From Aliamphritea hakodatensis (lineage in GTDB: Bacteria; Pseudomonadota; Gammaproteobacteria; Pseudomonadales; Balneatricaceae): a DNA stretch of 64,000 nucleotides. This document shows positions 1-8,461 of this stretch, piece by piece. The notes under the pieces are model-generated. The model was given only the letters and a program-made list of their open reading frames with translations. It made no database searches and was not told the DNA's origin. The DNA is taken from positions 3,596,001 through 3,660,000 of the forward strand of contig NZ_AP025281.1 in NCBI RefSeq assembly GCF_024347195.1, written 5' to 3'. Each line of letters starts with the position of its first letter. Position 1 is the first letter of the stretch. The position numbers were made by a program, and so were the translations under genes.

Positions 1-225
1 GCCATGGAAATGCTCAATGCCGCCCAGGCGTCAGGAGATACCAGTGCACTGATCGCAGCACAGGGTGAAATGATGGGCGTGATCAACGCGGCCAGCCAAT
101 GCTTTAATGAACTGTCGGTAAAATATCCGGAAATCAGCCAGAGCCAGGATTTACAGCAACAGGTGATGGCGATAGCCGACGAGCAGTGCCCGAACCCCGC
201 CGATACGATGTTTTCGAATCAGTAA
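1..225 (+). CDS. C-terminal fragment of an unrecognised protein, cut by the window edge
   Basis: The reading frame is open to the left edge, so the ATG at 4 need not be the true start and only the last 74 codons are visible. The fragment is helical and rich in Ala, Gln and Met, with two cysteines (one in a CFNELS stretch, one in a DEQCPNP stretch near the end). There is no obvious membrane segment or motif I can assign to a family. The next gene starts about 190 bases later on the same strand. No function is proposed. Confidence 0.5.
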   Translation, partial: AMEMLNAAQASGDTSALIAAQGEMMGVINAASQCFNELSVKYPEISQSQDLQQQVMAIADEQCPNPADTMFSNQ

Positions 226-413
226 ACCGGTATCCGGCACCGAGATACAGATACCCGCGATGTAACAGCTGATCGCAAGGCCTGTGCCAGACTTATTTAC
301 CTGACAGTTGATGCTCTGCCTGCCAGACATAACCGAAAAACTCATTGTAGGAATACTCTCCGACGGCCTCTGTAGCACCTGTTCTGATGAGATTAAAACC
401 TGGCTGAACAACG

Positions 414-848
414 ATGACGATTTACTTCTATACCAAAACTGATCCTTACGGAGAGTTCTCCAATTTCTCGAAACATGGCATCGAAATAGATGCGGAGTGG
501 TGGCCGACAGTTGAGCACTATTTTCAGGCACAGAAGTTCACTGATCAGGATTATAAAAACCGCATTCAGACAGCCCATACAGCCAAACAGGCCGCAGAAC
601 TGGGCAGAAGCAGAAAAATACCGCTACGCAGTGACTGGGAAGCGGTTAAAGATGAAATTATGTACCGGGCCGTGTTACAGAAATTCAAAACCCACCAGGC
701 ACTTACCGCTCTTTTGCTGTCAACCGCACAGGAAGAGATTGTCGAAAACGCCCCCGGTGATTACTACTGGGGCAGCGGTAAAGATGGCACAGGCTTAAAC
801 AAACTCGGCAAAATACTCATGCGTGTACGCAATGATATTCGGCCATGA
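414..848 (+). CDS. NADAR-family (YbiA-like, DUF1768) protein
   Basis: The 144-residue product shows the NADAR/DUF1768 pattern: an N-terminal FSNFS-type motif (YGEFSNFSKHG), a WPTVEHYFQAQKF segment where the family has a conserved W-x-[ST]-x-E-[HY]-[YF]-x-x-x-K motif, a GRSRKIPLRSDW stretch, and a terminal YYWGSGKDGTGLNKLG segment matching the family's W-G-x-G-x-x-G-x-N-x-[LM]-G. Family knowledge: E. coli YbiA is an N-glycosidase acting on a riboflavin-pathway intermediate, and other NADAR proteins handle ADP-ribose-linked adducts. Length fits the family (about 150 residues). No signal peptide, so cytoplasmic. It is not in an evident operon. The specific substrate is not predictable. Confidence 0.88.
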   Translation: MTIYFYTKTDPYGEFSNFSKHGIEIDAEWWPTVEHYFQAQKFTDQDYKNRIQTAHTAKQAAELGRSRKIPLRSDWEAVKDEIMYRAVLQKFKTHQALTALLLSTAQEEIVENAPGDYYWGSGKDGTGLNKLGKILMRVRNDIRP

Positions 849-1054
849 TTTTGCCCCCTGACAGATCCGGCTGCCTGCTTATCCCCTGACCACACAAAAG
901 CTTTTGCTCTTTTGGATATCCGGTCACCGATCCGGTGTCTGTATCCTGTAATTTGCCCGGCCCTGTTTCCCCACCTATCTTTTACTGAAAGGAAATCTTT
1001 TCAGAATAATGTTTCGAGCGAACATTTCACTGATCAGGTATGAGGAGCTCAGGG

Positions 1055-1561
1055 ATGATGAAACTGTTAAAATACATAGCCCTCGCGCTTGCCGCCATCG
1101 TGGCTTTCCTCATCGGGCTCACCCTGCTTTTCGCCTTCGTTATCCCCAACCCACTGGGCGTTAACGACAGGCACATAATCTGGCAGGCAAATGAGTTTGG
1201 CATCTATGAAAGCTTAAGGGTCCGCGAACATCTGAATACGCATAATAAATGCCCTGAAAACATGCCAGACTGGCGCAGTAAAAGCCGGCGCCCTGAATAT
1301 GACTACGAAATATGGATCCCCAAGAACGCAAAAGTCCACAAAAGCGTGCCTCTCTGGTATCAGTGTGACGACAATCTCGACTTCGAAATCTGGATTCGGT
1401 ACGGCATCGATGCCGACCTAACTATTACCGGCGGCAGGCAAAAAAACCTGACCATCCGCTATGGACACTTTACCGAGTTCCAGTACTTAGAATTAGAAGA
1501 AGGAATTTCGGACGCTGAAGTCCGACGTTTGCTCTCAGAAGAAAGGATCATACGGGAGTAA
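1055..1561 (+). CDS. Membrane-anchored protein of unknown function
   Basis: An N-terminal hydrophobic helix (roughly residues 5-32) follows a short positively charged start, so the protein is probably inner-membrane anchored with a periplasmic domain of about 135 residues. That domain is rich in Trp, Tyr and charged residues and contains two cysteines. I do not recognise the family. A Shine-Dalgarno-like GAGGAG at 1042-1047 is well placed for ATG 1055, which I prefer over the in-frame ATG at 1040. The gene stands alone between a NADAR gene and a convergent transporter operon. Confidence 0.6.
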   Translation: MMKLLKYIALALAAIVAFLIGLTLLFAFVIPNPLGVNDRHIIWQANEFGIYESLRVREHLNTHNKCPENMPDWRSKSRRPEYDYEIWIPKNAKVHKSVPLWYQCDDNLDFEIWIRYGIDADLTITGGRQKNLTIRYGHFTEFQYLELEEGISDAEVRRLLSEERIIRE

Positions 1562-1690
1562 TCTTATTTCCGGCACATCATCCGATGTACTCACACGTGG
1601 GCAGATTCTGTTGCAACCCGGTTTTTGTTGAAACAAAGCCTGCACAACAGCGGACAAAAAAGATGTGTATCTGAAGGTCAGCCGGCTGTA

Positions 1691-1729
1691 TAAAAAAATG
1701 CTTACCCACCCCAGGCAGGCAGGTAAGCA
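1691..1729 (-). terminator. Intrinsic terminator after the glycerol ABC operon
   Basis: The arms 1699-1706 (TGCTTACC) and 1722-1729 (GGTAAGCA) pair perfectly over 8 bp. On the minus strand the hairpin is followed by a run of seven T (A-run at 1692-1698). It lies about 120 bases beyond the stop of the solute-binding protein gene. Confidence 0.75.
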
Positions 1730-1755
1730 CTGAACAGTTGTTCAAAAGCATGAAC

Positions 1756-1823
1756 ACTGCACAGCGGTGCCGGGCAGACTACCCGCTGTGCAGTGATTTT
1801 CAGTCAGGCAGCATGGCTGCCTG
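1756..1823. repeat. Two strong inverted repeats downstream of glpV
   Basis: A perfect 12-bp inverted repeat pairs 1756-1767 with 1783-1794 (ACTGCACAGCGG and its complement). A second, 8-bp hairpin pairs 1805-1812 with 1816-1823 (CAGGCAGC/GCTGCCTG, 3-base loop). Neither has a clear T-run. With the terminator at 1691-1729 they could form a 3' protective structure on the abundant solute-binding-protein mRNA, which is inference. Confidence 0.6.
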
Positions 1824-1848
1824 TTAAGCTGTCAGATCAGCTTGCGGT

Positions 1849-3597
1849 TCAGTTCTTAGCGACTTTCGCAGCATCCTTCCAGCTTTGCAGCAGGTCGTCG
1901 TATGCAACGGTTTCACCCTGAGGCTTCTCGTTAGCCAGCTTGGCTTTCGGAGCACCCGGCTTGGCCAGCCATTCCTGCGGATCAACCTTAGGATTCAGCT
2001 TAGGACCACACTCGCCCTGAACACCGGCACGCTCCAGACGCTTAAGGACTTTGTCCTGTGCAGCCGCCAGACCATCCAGTGCTTTCTGTGGCGTTTTCTC
2101 ACCGTTTGCCGCTTCAGCAATATACTGCCACCACAGCTGCGCCAGTTTCGGATAATCCGGAACGTTAGTACCGGTTGGCGTCCACTGGGTACGCGCAGGG
2201 CTGCGGTAGAATTCCACCAGACCGCCCAGCTTAGGTGCTGCGTCGGTCATTGCCTGTGAATTGATATCCGACTCACGGATCGGCGTCAGACCAACCAGGG
2301 TCTTCTTCAGAGATACCGTCTTGGACACGGTAAACTGTGCGTACAGCCACGCCGCCAGACGACGATCATCCGGAGTAGACTTCATGAAGGTCCAGGAACC
2401 GGTATCCTGATAACCCAGCTTCATGCCTTCTTCCCAGTACGGGCCCTTCGGAGAAGGTGCCATGCGCCATTTCGGCGTACCGTCTTCGTTTACAACCGGC
2501 AGGCCATCTTCAATCATGCTGGCGGTAAATGCGGTGTACCAGAAAATCTGCTGAGCAACCGCACCCTGTGCAGGAACAGGACCCGCTTCAGAGAAGGTCA
2601 TGCCCTGTGCCTGTGGTGGCGCATAATCACGCAGCCAGTCAACATACTTGGTGGTGGCATAGACAGCCGCCGGACCGTTGGTGGCACCGCCGCGGGAAAC
2701 ACTTGCACCCACTGGCTGACAGCCTTCTACACGGATCCCCCATTCATCAACAGGCAGACCGTTTGGCAGGCTCTTGTCACCGGCACCGGCCATGGAGAAC
2801 CAGGCATCGGTGAAACGCCAGCCCAGTGACGGATCTTTCTTACCGTAATCCATGTGGCCATAAACGCGCTGGCCATCAATTTCCTTCACATGTTTAGAGA
2901 AGAATTCAGCAATGTCTTCATAGGCAGACCAGTTCTTCGGTACACCCAGCTCATAGCCGTAGATGTCTTTAAACTGCTTCTTGAGGTCGTCACGGGCGAA
3001 CCAGTCAGCACGGAACCAGTACAGGTTAGCGAATTGCTGATCCGGAAGCTGATACAGCTTTCCGTCCGGGCCAGTGGTGAAGTCCAGACCGATAAAGTCC
3101 TTCAGATCCAGTGTTGGCAGGGTGTAATCCTTACCATCACCTTCCATCATGTCTGATACAGGGAACACTTTACCGTAACGGAAGTGCGTACCGATCAGGT
3201 CGGAATCGTTGATGTAGGCATCATAAATGTTACGGCCCGACTGCATCTGTGTCTGCAGCTTCTCAACCACATCGCCTTCCTGAATCAGATCGTGAACAAT
3301 CTTGATGCCGGTCAGCTCAGTAAAGGCTTTCGCTAAAACCTTGGACTCATACTCGTGAGTCGCAATAGTTTCTGAGGCAACGTTAATCGTCATACCACGG
3401 AAAGGTTCGGCCGCTTTCGCAAACCAGGCCAGCTCTTCCAGCTGTTGCTCCTTGGTTAAGGTGGACTGGCCAAACTCTTCAGCTACCCACTTTTGCGCTG
3501 CGTCACTGTACTGATCAGCCTGCGCCACTCCCATGGTGGCCATGGAAATCGCTGCGCTTAACAGCAGTCGCTTCGGCCAGTTATTATTTTTTTTCAT
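1849..3597 (-). CDS. glpV: Glycerol ABC transporter, periplasmic substrate-binding protein
   Basis: The 582-residue product has a cleavable signal peptide (MKKNNNWPKR, then a hydrophobic stretch ending in VAQA-DQ) and the large extracellular solute-binding fold of the carbohydrate-uptake family. It is long for the family (usually 400-450), as is typical of GlpV-type glycerol binders. The start at 3597 is chosen because GAGG sits 6 bases upstream and the signal peptide begins there. It is the last gene of a minus-strand operon with two permeases, two ATPases and a DUF2160 protein, the composition of the glpSTPQUV glycerol importer described in Rhizobium leguminosarum. The 221-base spacer before it may allow separate control. 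Substrate glycerol is inferred from operon composition and the shared GlpR-like operator. Confidence 0.85.
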   Translation of the reverse strand: MKKNNNWPKRLLLSAAISMATMGVAQADQYSDAAQKWVAEEFGQSTLTKEQQLEELAWFAKAAEPFRGMTINVASETIATHEYESKVLAKAFTELTGIKIVHDLIQEGDVVEKLQTQMQSGRNIYDAYINDSDLIGTHFRYGKVFPVSDMMEGDGKDYTLPTLDLKDFIGLDFTTGPDGKLYQLPDQQFANLYWFRADWFARDDLKKQFKDIYGYELGVPKNWSAYEDIAEFFSKHVKEIDGQRVYGHMDYGKKDPSLGWRFTDAWFSMAGAGDKSLPNGLPVDEWGIRVEGCQPVGASVSRGGATNGPAAVYATTKYVDWLRDYAPPQAQGMTFSEAGPVPAQGAVAQQIFWYTAFTASMIEDGLPVVNEDGTPKWRMAPSPKGPYWEEGMKLGYQDTGSWTFMKSTPDDRRLAAWLYAQFTVSKTVSLKKTLVGLTPIRESDINSQAMTDAAPKLGGLVEFYRSPARTQWTPTGTNVPDYPKLAQLWWQYIAEAANGEKTPQKALDGLAAAQDKVLKRLERAGVQGECGPKLNPKVDPQEWLAKPGAPKAKLANEKPQGETVAYDDLLQSWKDAAKVAKN

Positions 3598-3818
3598 GAT
3601 CAACCTCATAAATGAAGATTGTGGTTTAGGAAAGCTGACGGCTAAATCCCAAGCTTAACCGCCGTTTCCTGTATTTACCGGTTCACCTTTAACGGCTCAG
3701 TTACCGGTGCGTCTTTCCCCTAACTTACTTTCTTACGCGGTAAAGCCGGTTCCGGCCTGCACGTTGGCAGTGCACAGAATCCTTCACTCAACTCACTCAA
3801 CATCCCAGCAGAGATGAA

Positions 3819-4091
3819 TTACCCCCAACGCATGACTATGAACAGCCACACGCAGGAAATACCTAATGCTATCCAGAGGGTCATTTCCGTTAACCCGACG
3901 TATAGCAAATGAATATATGCACTGGTCAGCAGACCAATGAACAGCCGGTCGCCCCGAGAAGTCTCGATCGGCAAAAAGCCTTTACGCTCCACACAGGGAG
4001 ACTTGATTTCGTATACCGTCATTGCCACTAAAATTGCCGCAATGGTGGCGAAGAAGATCGCCGTCGGCAGAGTCCATGCCATCCAACCCAT
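3819..4091 (-). CDS. glpU: DUF2160 small membrane protein of the glycerol ABC operon
   Basis: A 90-residue integral membrane protein with three predicted helices (about residues 5-25, 48-66 and 70-87) separated by a charged loop containing an IKSPCVERKG segment. DUF2160 proteins of this size are regularly encoded next to GlpPQ-type permeases and were named GlpU in rhizobia, where the biochemical role is not settled. GGAGGG lies about 6 bases before ATG 4091. It sits between the glpQ region and the binding-protein gene. An accessory subunit or assembly factor of the importer is the reasonable guess. Confidence 0.8.
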   Translation of the reverse strand: MGWMAWTLPTAIFFATIAAILVAMTVYEIKSPCVERKGFLPIETSRGDRLFIGLLTSAYIHLLYVGLTEMTLWIALGISCVWLFIVMRWG

Positions 4092-4105
4092 AACAGACCC
4101 TCCTC

Positions 4106-4237
4106 TTATACCCGGCCCAGGGCGAAGCCCCGGGCAGTGTGAGTAACGTGATTTCGGACAAACCTGCTCATCCGCAGCCCGGTACAGCCAAACACAGCAG
4201 CTCGGTTACGTTTCATGATCATAATGCTCTCCATCAT
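4106..4237 (-). CDS. Small ORF repeating the GlpQ C-terminus (relic or small peptide)
   Basis: Eight bases after the glpQ stop, a GGAG followed 4 bases later by ATG 4237 opens a 43-codon frame that ends in TAA at 4106-4108. Its last residues read FVRNHV, five unrelated residues, then GFALGRV. GlpQ itself ends FVRNHV-AK-GFALGRV. At the DNA level the segment TTATACCCGGCCCAGGGC is present at both gene ends (4106-4123 and 4246-4263). This looks like a partial tandem duplication of the 3' end of glpQ that kept a ribosome-binding site and an open frame. Whether the peptide is made is unknown. A decayed duplicate is the conservative reading. Confidence 0.5.
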   Translation of the reverse strand: MMESIMIMKRNRAAVFGCTGLRMSRFVRNHVTHTARGFALGRV

Positions 4238-4245
4238 CCGACTCC

Positions 4246-5052
4246 TTATACCCGGCCCAGGGCAAAACCCTTAGCCACATGGTTACGGACAAACCAGATC
4301 ACCAGCAGCCCCGGAATGATGGTCAGTACGCCGGCTGCTGCCAGTACCCCCCAATCGATCCCCGACGCCCCGATAGTCCGGGTCATGATGGCGCTGATCG
4401 GCTTGGCCTCAACAGAGGTCAGCGTTCTGGCCAGCAACAGTTCTACCCAGGAGAACATGAAGGCGAAGAAGGCCGTCACCCCGATACCGGAACGGATCAG
4501 CGGCAGGAAAATCTTGATGAAGAAACGGGGAAAGCTGTAACCGTCGATATAGGCGGTTTCATCAATCTCCCGCGGCACACCGGACATAAAGCCTTCCAGA
4601 ATCCATACCGCCAGTGGCACGTTGAACAAACAGTGCGCCAGCGCTACCGCCAGATGGGTATCAAACAGCCCGACAGAAGAATAAAGCTGGAAGAACGGCA
4701 GCAGGAATACCGCCGGCGGTGCCATACGGTTGGTCAGCAGCCAGAAGAACAGCTGCTTGTCGCCGGCAAACTTATAACGGCTGAAAGCATAGGCCGCCGG
4801 TAAGGCCACCATCAGGGTGATGATCACATTCAGGGACACATAGGCCATGGAATTCACATACCCCATGTACCAGGTGGGATCGCTGAAGATCACCGCATAG
4901 TTATCCAGCGTGAAATCCTTCGGCCAGAAGGTCAGCTCACCGAGAATCTCTGAATTGCTTTTGAACGACATGTTCAGCAACCAGTAAATCGGCAGTAACA
5001 CAAAGAAGATATAGGCGCTGATACCCAGCTTCTTTTTAAGACTGTAATTCAT
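4246..5052 (-). CDS. glpQ: Glycerol ABC transporter permease (second subunit)
   Basis: A 268-residue inner-membrane protein with about six helices and the binding-protein-dependent permease signature in its EAA loop (EIDETAYIDGYSFPRFF). It belongs to the MalG/UgpE-type permease family by size and N-terminal layout (LLPIYWLLNMSFKSN). It is 11 bases downstream of the first permease gene, so the two are co-transcribed and form the transmembrane heterodimer. The symbol follows the rhizobial glycerol transporter and is unrelated to E. coli GlpQ phosphodiesterase. The 3' end is partly duplicated in the small ORF at 4106-4237. Confidence 0.87.
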   Translation of the reverse strand: MNYSLKKKLGISAYIFFVLLPIYWLLNMSFKSNSEILGELTFWPKDFTLDNYAVIFSDPTWYMGYVNSMAYVSLNVIITLMVALPAAYAFSRYKFAGDKQLFFWLLTNRMAPPAVFLLPFFQLYSSVGLFDTHLAVALAHCLFNVPLAVWILEGFMSGVPREIDETAYIDGYSFPRFFIKIFLPLIRSGIGVTAFFAFMFSWVELLLARTLTSVEAKPISAIMTRTIGASGIDWGVLAAAGVLTIIPGLLVIWFVRNHVAKGFALGRV

Positions 5053-5063
5053 TCTGCTATCCC

Positions 5064-5930
5064 CTACTTCGCCTTATCCAGATGGGTAATGGTGGTGAAG
5101 AACAGCCAGCTCACCAGCAATACGATCAGGAAATAGATTAATGAGAAGGCTGCCGCCGGCCCCAGATCGAACTGACCAATCGCCATCTGAGTCAGGGTCT
5201 GGCTGAGGAAAGTGGTGGAGTTACCCGGGCCACCGCCGGTCAGGACAAACGGCTCGGTATAGATCATAAAACTGTCCATAAAGCGCAGCAGAATGCCGAT
5301 CACCAGTACACTTTTCAGCTTTGGCAGTTGGATATAGCGGAAAATCGCCCAGTTTGAAGCACGGTCAATACGCGCCGCCTGATAGTAAGCTTCCGGAATC
5401 GCCCGCAGACCTGAGTAGCACAGCAGCGCCACCAGCGACGTCCAGTGCCAGACATCCATCAGCAGGACCGTAAACCAGGCGTCCATTGGATTAGAGGCAT
5501 AGTTGTAATCAATGCCCAGGCCGTTCAGTGCCCAGCCAAACAGGCCGATATCCGCCCGGCCAAACACCTGCCAGATGGTGCCGATAACGTTCCACGGAAT
5601 CAGCAGCGGAATGGCCAGCAAAATCAGGCCGGCAGAGGCCGTCCAGCCCCGGGTTGGCATCATCAGCGCCACTGCAATGCCTAACGGAATCTCGATCAGC
5701 AGTACCGATCCGGAGAAAATAAACTGCCGCAACAGCGAATCATGTAAGCGTGGGTCATTCAGTACCTCCCGGTACCACTCAGCGCCCACAAAATATGCCG
5801 TGTTCTGATCAAAAATATCCTGTACGGAATAGTTCACTACGGTCATCAGCGGAATCACCGCTGAGAAGGCCACCAGCAGGAATACCGGGGTGACCAGAAA
5901 CCAGGCCTTATTGTTCTCAACCTTATTCAT
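5064..5930 (-). CDS. glpP: Glycerol ABC transporter permease (first subunit)
   Basis: A 288-residue inner-membrane permease of the MalF/UgpA type, with six or so helices and an EAA loop reading IPEAYYQAARIDRASNW. It overlaps the end of the upstream ATPase gene by 8 bases, indicating translational coupling. Together with the following permease it should form the glycerol channel that docks onto the binding protein in the periplasm and the two ATPases in the cytoplasm. Substrate assignment rests on the operon, not on the permease sequence. Confidence 0.87.
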   Translation of the reverse strand: MNKVENNKAWFLVTPVFLLVAFSAVIPLMTVVNYSVQDIFDQNTAYFVGAEWYREVLNDPRLHDSLLRQFIFSGSVLLIEIPLGIAVALMMPTRGWTASAGLILLAIPLLIPWNVIGTIWQVFGRADIGLFGWALNGLGIDYNYASNPMDAWFTVLLMDVWHWTSLVALLCYSGLRAIPEAYYQAARIDRASNWAIFRYIQLPKLKSVLVIGILLRFMDSFMIYTEPFVLTGGGPGNSTTFLSQTLTQMAIGQFDLGPAAAFSLIYFLIVLLVSWLFFTTITHLDKAK

Positions 5931-7026
5931 CGTAGGTGTCCTCCACCAGGTATTCGTCGACGTACAGCTTCAGCCACTGTTTCGGAAAGCTGACGTAAGC
6001 CTTGCCGGACGGCACTTCCTGATCTTCATCCAGACGGGCTTTCATGGTTTCGCCCCCCAGCCTGAAGGTCAGAATTTTATAAGTGCCCAGATCTTCCACA
6101 TGGGAAATATCCGCTTCGTAAGCCCCCAGTACCGATTCGCCGGATACATGCACAAACTCAGGGCGAATACCGATCTTCAGATTGTTACCCGGCACCTGGC
6201 TGAGGAAATCCACCAGGCCGTCATCCAGCGGGATATCCACCCCGCTGAACGTCACACCGCCGTTGTGCCGCTCAACCTCAACCACGTTCATGCCGGGGCT
6301 GCCAATGAAGTAGCCCACAAAGGTATGGTTAGGCGACTCAAACAACTCACGGGGAGTGCCGAACTGCACGATCTGGCCGTTGTACATCACCGCGATCTTG
6401 TCGGCGAAAGTTGAGGCTTCCAACTGATCGTGGGTTACATACACCATGGTGATATTGAACTGCTCATGGATCTGCTTCAGCTTGCGGCGAAGTTTCCATT
6501 TCAGATGCGGGTCGATCACCGTTAACGGTTCATCGAACAGGATGGCAGACACGTCATCCCGGACCAGCCCGCGGCCCATAGATACTTTCTGCTTCTCATC
6601 GGCGGTCAGGTTCTTGGCCTTATTCTTCAGCATGTCCTGCAGTTCAAGAATCTCTGCAATTTCCAGCACTTTGGCCTGCACCTTGGCTTCCGGCACCTTC
6701 ATATTCCGCAGCGGAAAAGCCAGGTTGTCGAACACTGTCATGGAGTCGTAAATCACCGGGAACTGGAAAACCTGCGCGATGTTGCGGGTTTCCGGCGGAA
6801 TCTCATTTACCCGTTTGCCGTCAAACAGCACATCACCGTCCGACGGCGACAACAGCCCGGAAATAATATTCAGCAGGGTACTTTTGCCGCAGCCCGAAGG
6901 CCCCAGCAATGCATAAGCACCGCCCTGTTTCCAGACATGATCCATTTCACGGATGGCATAATCCGCCGGCCCTTTCGGCGCATCGGAATAACTGTGCGCC
7001 AGCGCTTTCAGATGTATTTCTGCCAT
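5923..7026 (-). CDS. glpT: Glycerol ABC transporter ATPase with degenerate signature motif
   Basis: A 367-residue MalK-type ATPase: nucleotide-binding domain (residues 1-235) plus a C-terminal TOBE-type regulatory domain. Walker A is canonical (GPSGCGKST) and Walker B is present (ILFDEPL), but the ABC signature is LTADEKQ instead of LSGGQ. Its partner gene, 3 bases away, has the opposite pattern, so the heterodimer should contain one consensus and one degenerate ATP site. The symbol follows the rhizobial glpSTPQUV nomenclature; it is not the E. coli glycerol-3-phosphate antiporter. Confidence 0.87.
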   Translation of the reverse strand: MAEIHLKALAHSYSDAPKGPADYAIREMDHVWKQGGAYALLGPSGCGKSTLLNIISGLLSPSDGDVLFDGKRVNEIPPETRNIAQVFQFPVIYDSMTVFDNLAFPLRNMKVPEAKVQAKVLEIAEILELQDMLKNKAKNLTADEKQKVSMGRGLVRDDVSAILFDEPLTVIDPHLKWKLRRKLKQIHEQFNITMVYVTHDQLEASTFADKIAVMYNGQIVQFGTPRELFESPNHTFVGYFIGSPGMNVVEVERHNGGVTFSGVDIPLDDGLVDFLSQVPGNNLKIGIRPEFVHVSGESVLGAYEADISHVEDLGTYKILTFRLGGETMKARLDEDQEVPSGKAYVSFPKQWLKLYVDEYLVEDTYDE

Positions 7027-7029
7027 GCC

Positions 7030-8121
7030 TTATTCCCCCGTATACATCCGGCCCGGCGCCTGCAACATGCGGCCATCCAGACTGAAGACAAATAGTTTAT
7101 GGGTTGGCAGATACACCTTAATGGACGTATCCGTATGATATTCATGCACCCCGGAAAGCTGGGCCACGAGATTGAAATGATCATTGCGTACATGCATAAA
7201 GGTTTCTGAACCGCTGATTTCCGCGATCTCTACCTTAACCGCCACTTCCAGATCATCATCCCCGTGGGGTACCAGGCCAATATGGCTCGGCCGCACACCG
7301 AAATAATAATCACCGGGCTGCAGGCCACGAATGTCCTGATTCAGTGGAAAATGCACCGTGCTGTCGAAGGTCACTTCAGCTTCAGATACCTGGCCGCGGA
7401 TCAGGTTAATCGGCGGCTCACTGAACAGTTCCGCCGCATCAATGTTTACCGGGTAACGGTATACATCTGAAGACACACCGGTCTGAATCACCTTACCTTC
7501 GTGCAGCAAGGTCGTCGTGCCGCCCAGCGCCAGGGCTTCATTTGGCTCAGTAGAGGCGTAAACGGCGATGGAATTCCGGCTGATCAGCAGCTCGCGGATT
7601 TCCTGACGCAGCTCCTCACGAAGTTTGTAATCCAGATTTACCAACGGCTCATCAAACAGAATCAGGCTGGCATCTTTCACCAGTGCCCTGGCCATGGCAG
7701 TACGTTGCTGCTGACCGCCAGACAGTTCCAACGGGCGGCGCTGCAACAACGCTTCAATGTGCAGCATCTCGGCGGTTTCATTCACCCGGCGGGTAATCTC
7801 AGCCTCAGGAACTTTTTCCAGCCGCAGGGGCGAGGCTATATTTTCAAACACCGTCCAGTTGGGGTAATTAATGAACTGCTGATACACCATGGAGATATTG
7901 CGCTTCTGTACCGGTACGCCGGTCACATCCACGCCGTTCATCAGAATCTGGCCTGAGGTGGGTTTATCCAGGCCAGCCATCAGACGCATCAGCGAGGTTT
8001 TCCCCGCCAGCGTGCGTCCGAGTAAGACATTAAAAGAGCCGGGCTCTAACGTCAGGTTAGCGTCGTCGATATGGATCTGGCCATCCACAACGCGGGTAAC
8101 ATTTTGCAAACAAAGCGACAT
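7030..8121 (-). CDS. glpS: Glycerol ABC transporter ATPase, first gene of the operon
   Basis: A 363-residue MalK-type ATPase with an intact signature motif (LSGGQQQR), Walker B (LILFDEP) and a C-terminal TOBE-type domain. Its P-loop is unusual: GRTLAGKT keeps the G-x4-GKT frame but not the usual G-P-S-G-[CS]-GKST of sugar importers. It is the promoter-proximal gene of the operon. Upstream lie a perfect GlpR-like palindrome and TGAAC repeats, shared with a divergent activator gene. With the next ATPase it should form an asymmetric nucleotide-binding pair. Confidence 0.87.
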   Translation of the reverse strand: MSLCLQNVTRVVDGQIHIDDANLTLEPGSFNVLLGRTLAGKTSLMRLMAGLDKPTSGQILMNGVDVTGVPVQKRNISMVYQQFINYPNWTVFENIASPLRLEKVPEAEITRRVNETAEMLHIEALLQRRPLELSGGQQQRTAMARALVKDASLILFDEPLVNLDYKLREELRQEIRELLISRNSIAVYASTEPNEALALGGTTTLLHEGKVIQTGVSSDVYRYPVNIDAAELFSEPPINLIRGQVSEAEVTFDSTVHFPLNQDIRGLQPGDYYFGVRPSHIGLVPHGDDDLEVAVKVEIAEISGSETFMHVRNDHFNLVAQLSGVHEYHTDTSIKVYLPTHKLFVFSLDGRMLQAPGRMYTGE

Positions 8122-8199
8122 ATATCGGCCTTTATTGTTATTAAAATATCTGCCACATACCTGCCAGCTTACCGGTCAGGGATGTGCGAACTCAGCCTT

Positions 8200-8215
8200 G
8201 GTTCGAATTCGAACC
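8200..8215. promoter_or_regulatory. GlpR-like operator, perfect palindrome
   Basis: GGTTCGAATTCGAACC is a perfect 16-bp palindrome containing GTTCG-N4-CGAAC. That matches the half-sites and spacing of the E. coli GlpR operator as I recall it (TGTTCGATAACGAACA). It lies about 80 bases upstream of the glpS start. Related, weaker pairs occur at 8357-8370, 23980-23993 and 25218-25231, all in front of glycerol genes. Confidence 0.65.
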
Positions 8216-8349
8216 TGAATACTGTCATTTTCTGCAACAAATCAGCAACAATTAAATCAAACAAAAACACAACCCATTGTTTTATAGATATAAATAATAA
8301 TTTTTACGCATGTGCAATAACGAACATAATTATTCACCACCGAAACACA

Positions 8350-8401
8350 GTGTTCAGTTCACAATTGACCCTGAACACTATTGAACATATATTCTGAACA
8401 C
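8350..8401. promoter_or_regulatory. Cluster of GTTCA/TGAAC repeats between glpS and the divergent activator
   Basis: GTGTTCA at 8350-8356 is an inverted partner of TGAACAC at 8372-8378, and TGAACAC recurs at 8395-8401, 23 bases further on. A GTTCA-CAAT-TGACC pair (8357-8370) shares GTTCACAAT with the glpD operator. The cluster is 60-110 bases before the activator start and over 220 bases before glpS. It could be a second GlpR site, a binding array for the activator itself, or both. The rest of the 340-base gap is AT-rich and shows no gene. Confidence 0.45.
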
Positions 8402-8461
8402 TTTCCTGCCCTTTTAAGGCGCATATTTACTATTCGGTAAAGATCAGCTAAAACGTGACCG

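Noticed and set aside
8197..8218. GGTTCGAATTC resembles a tRNA T-arm
   Set aside because: No acceptor, D or anticodon stems fit around it. It is a perfect palindrome better explained as an operator.
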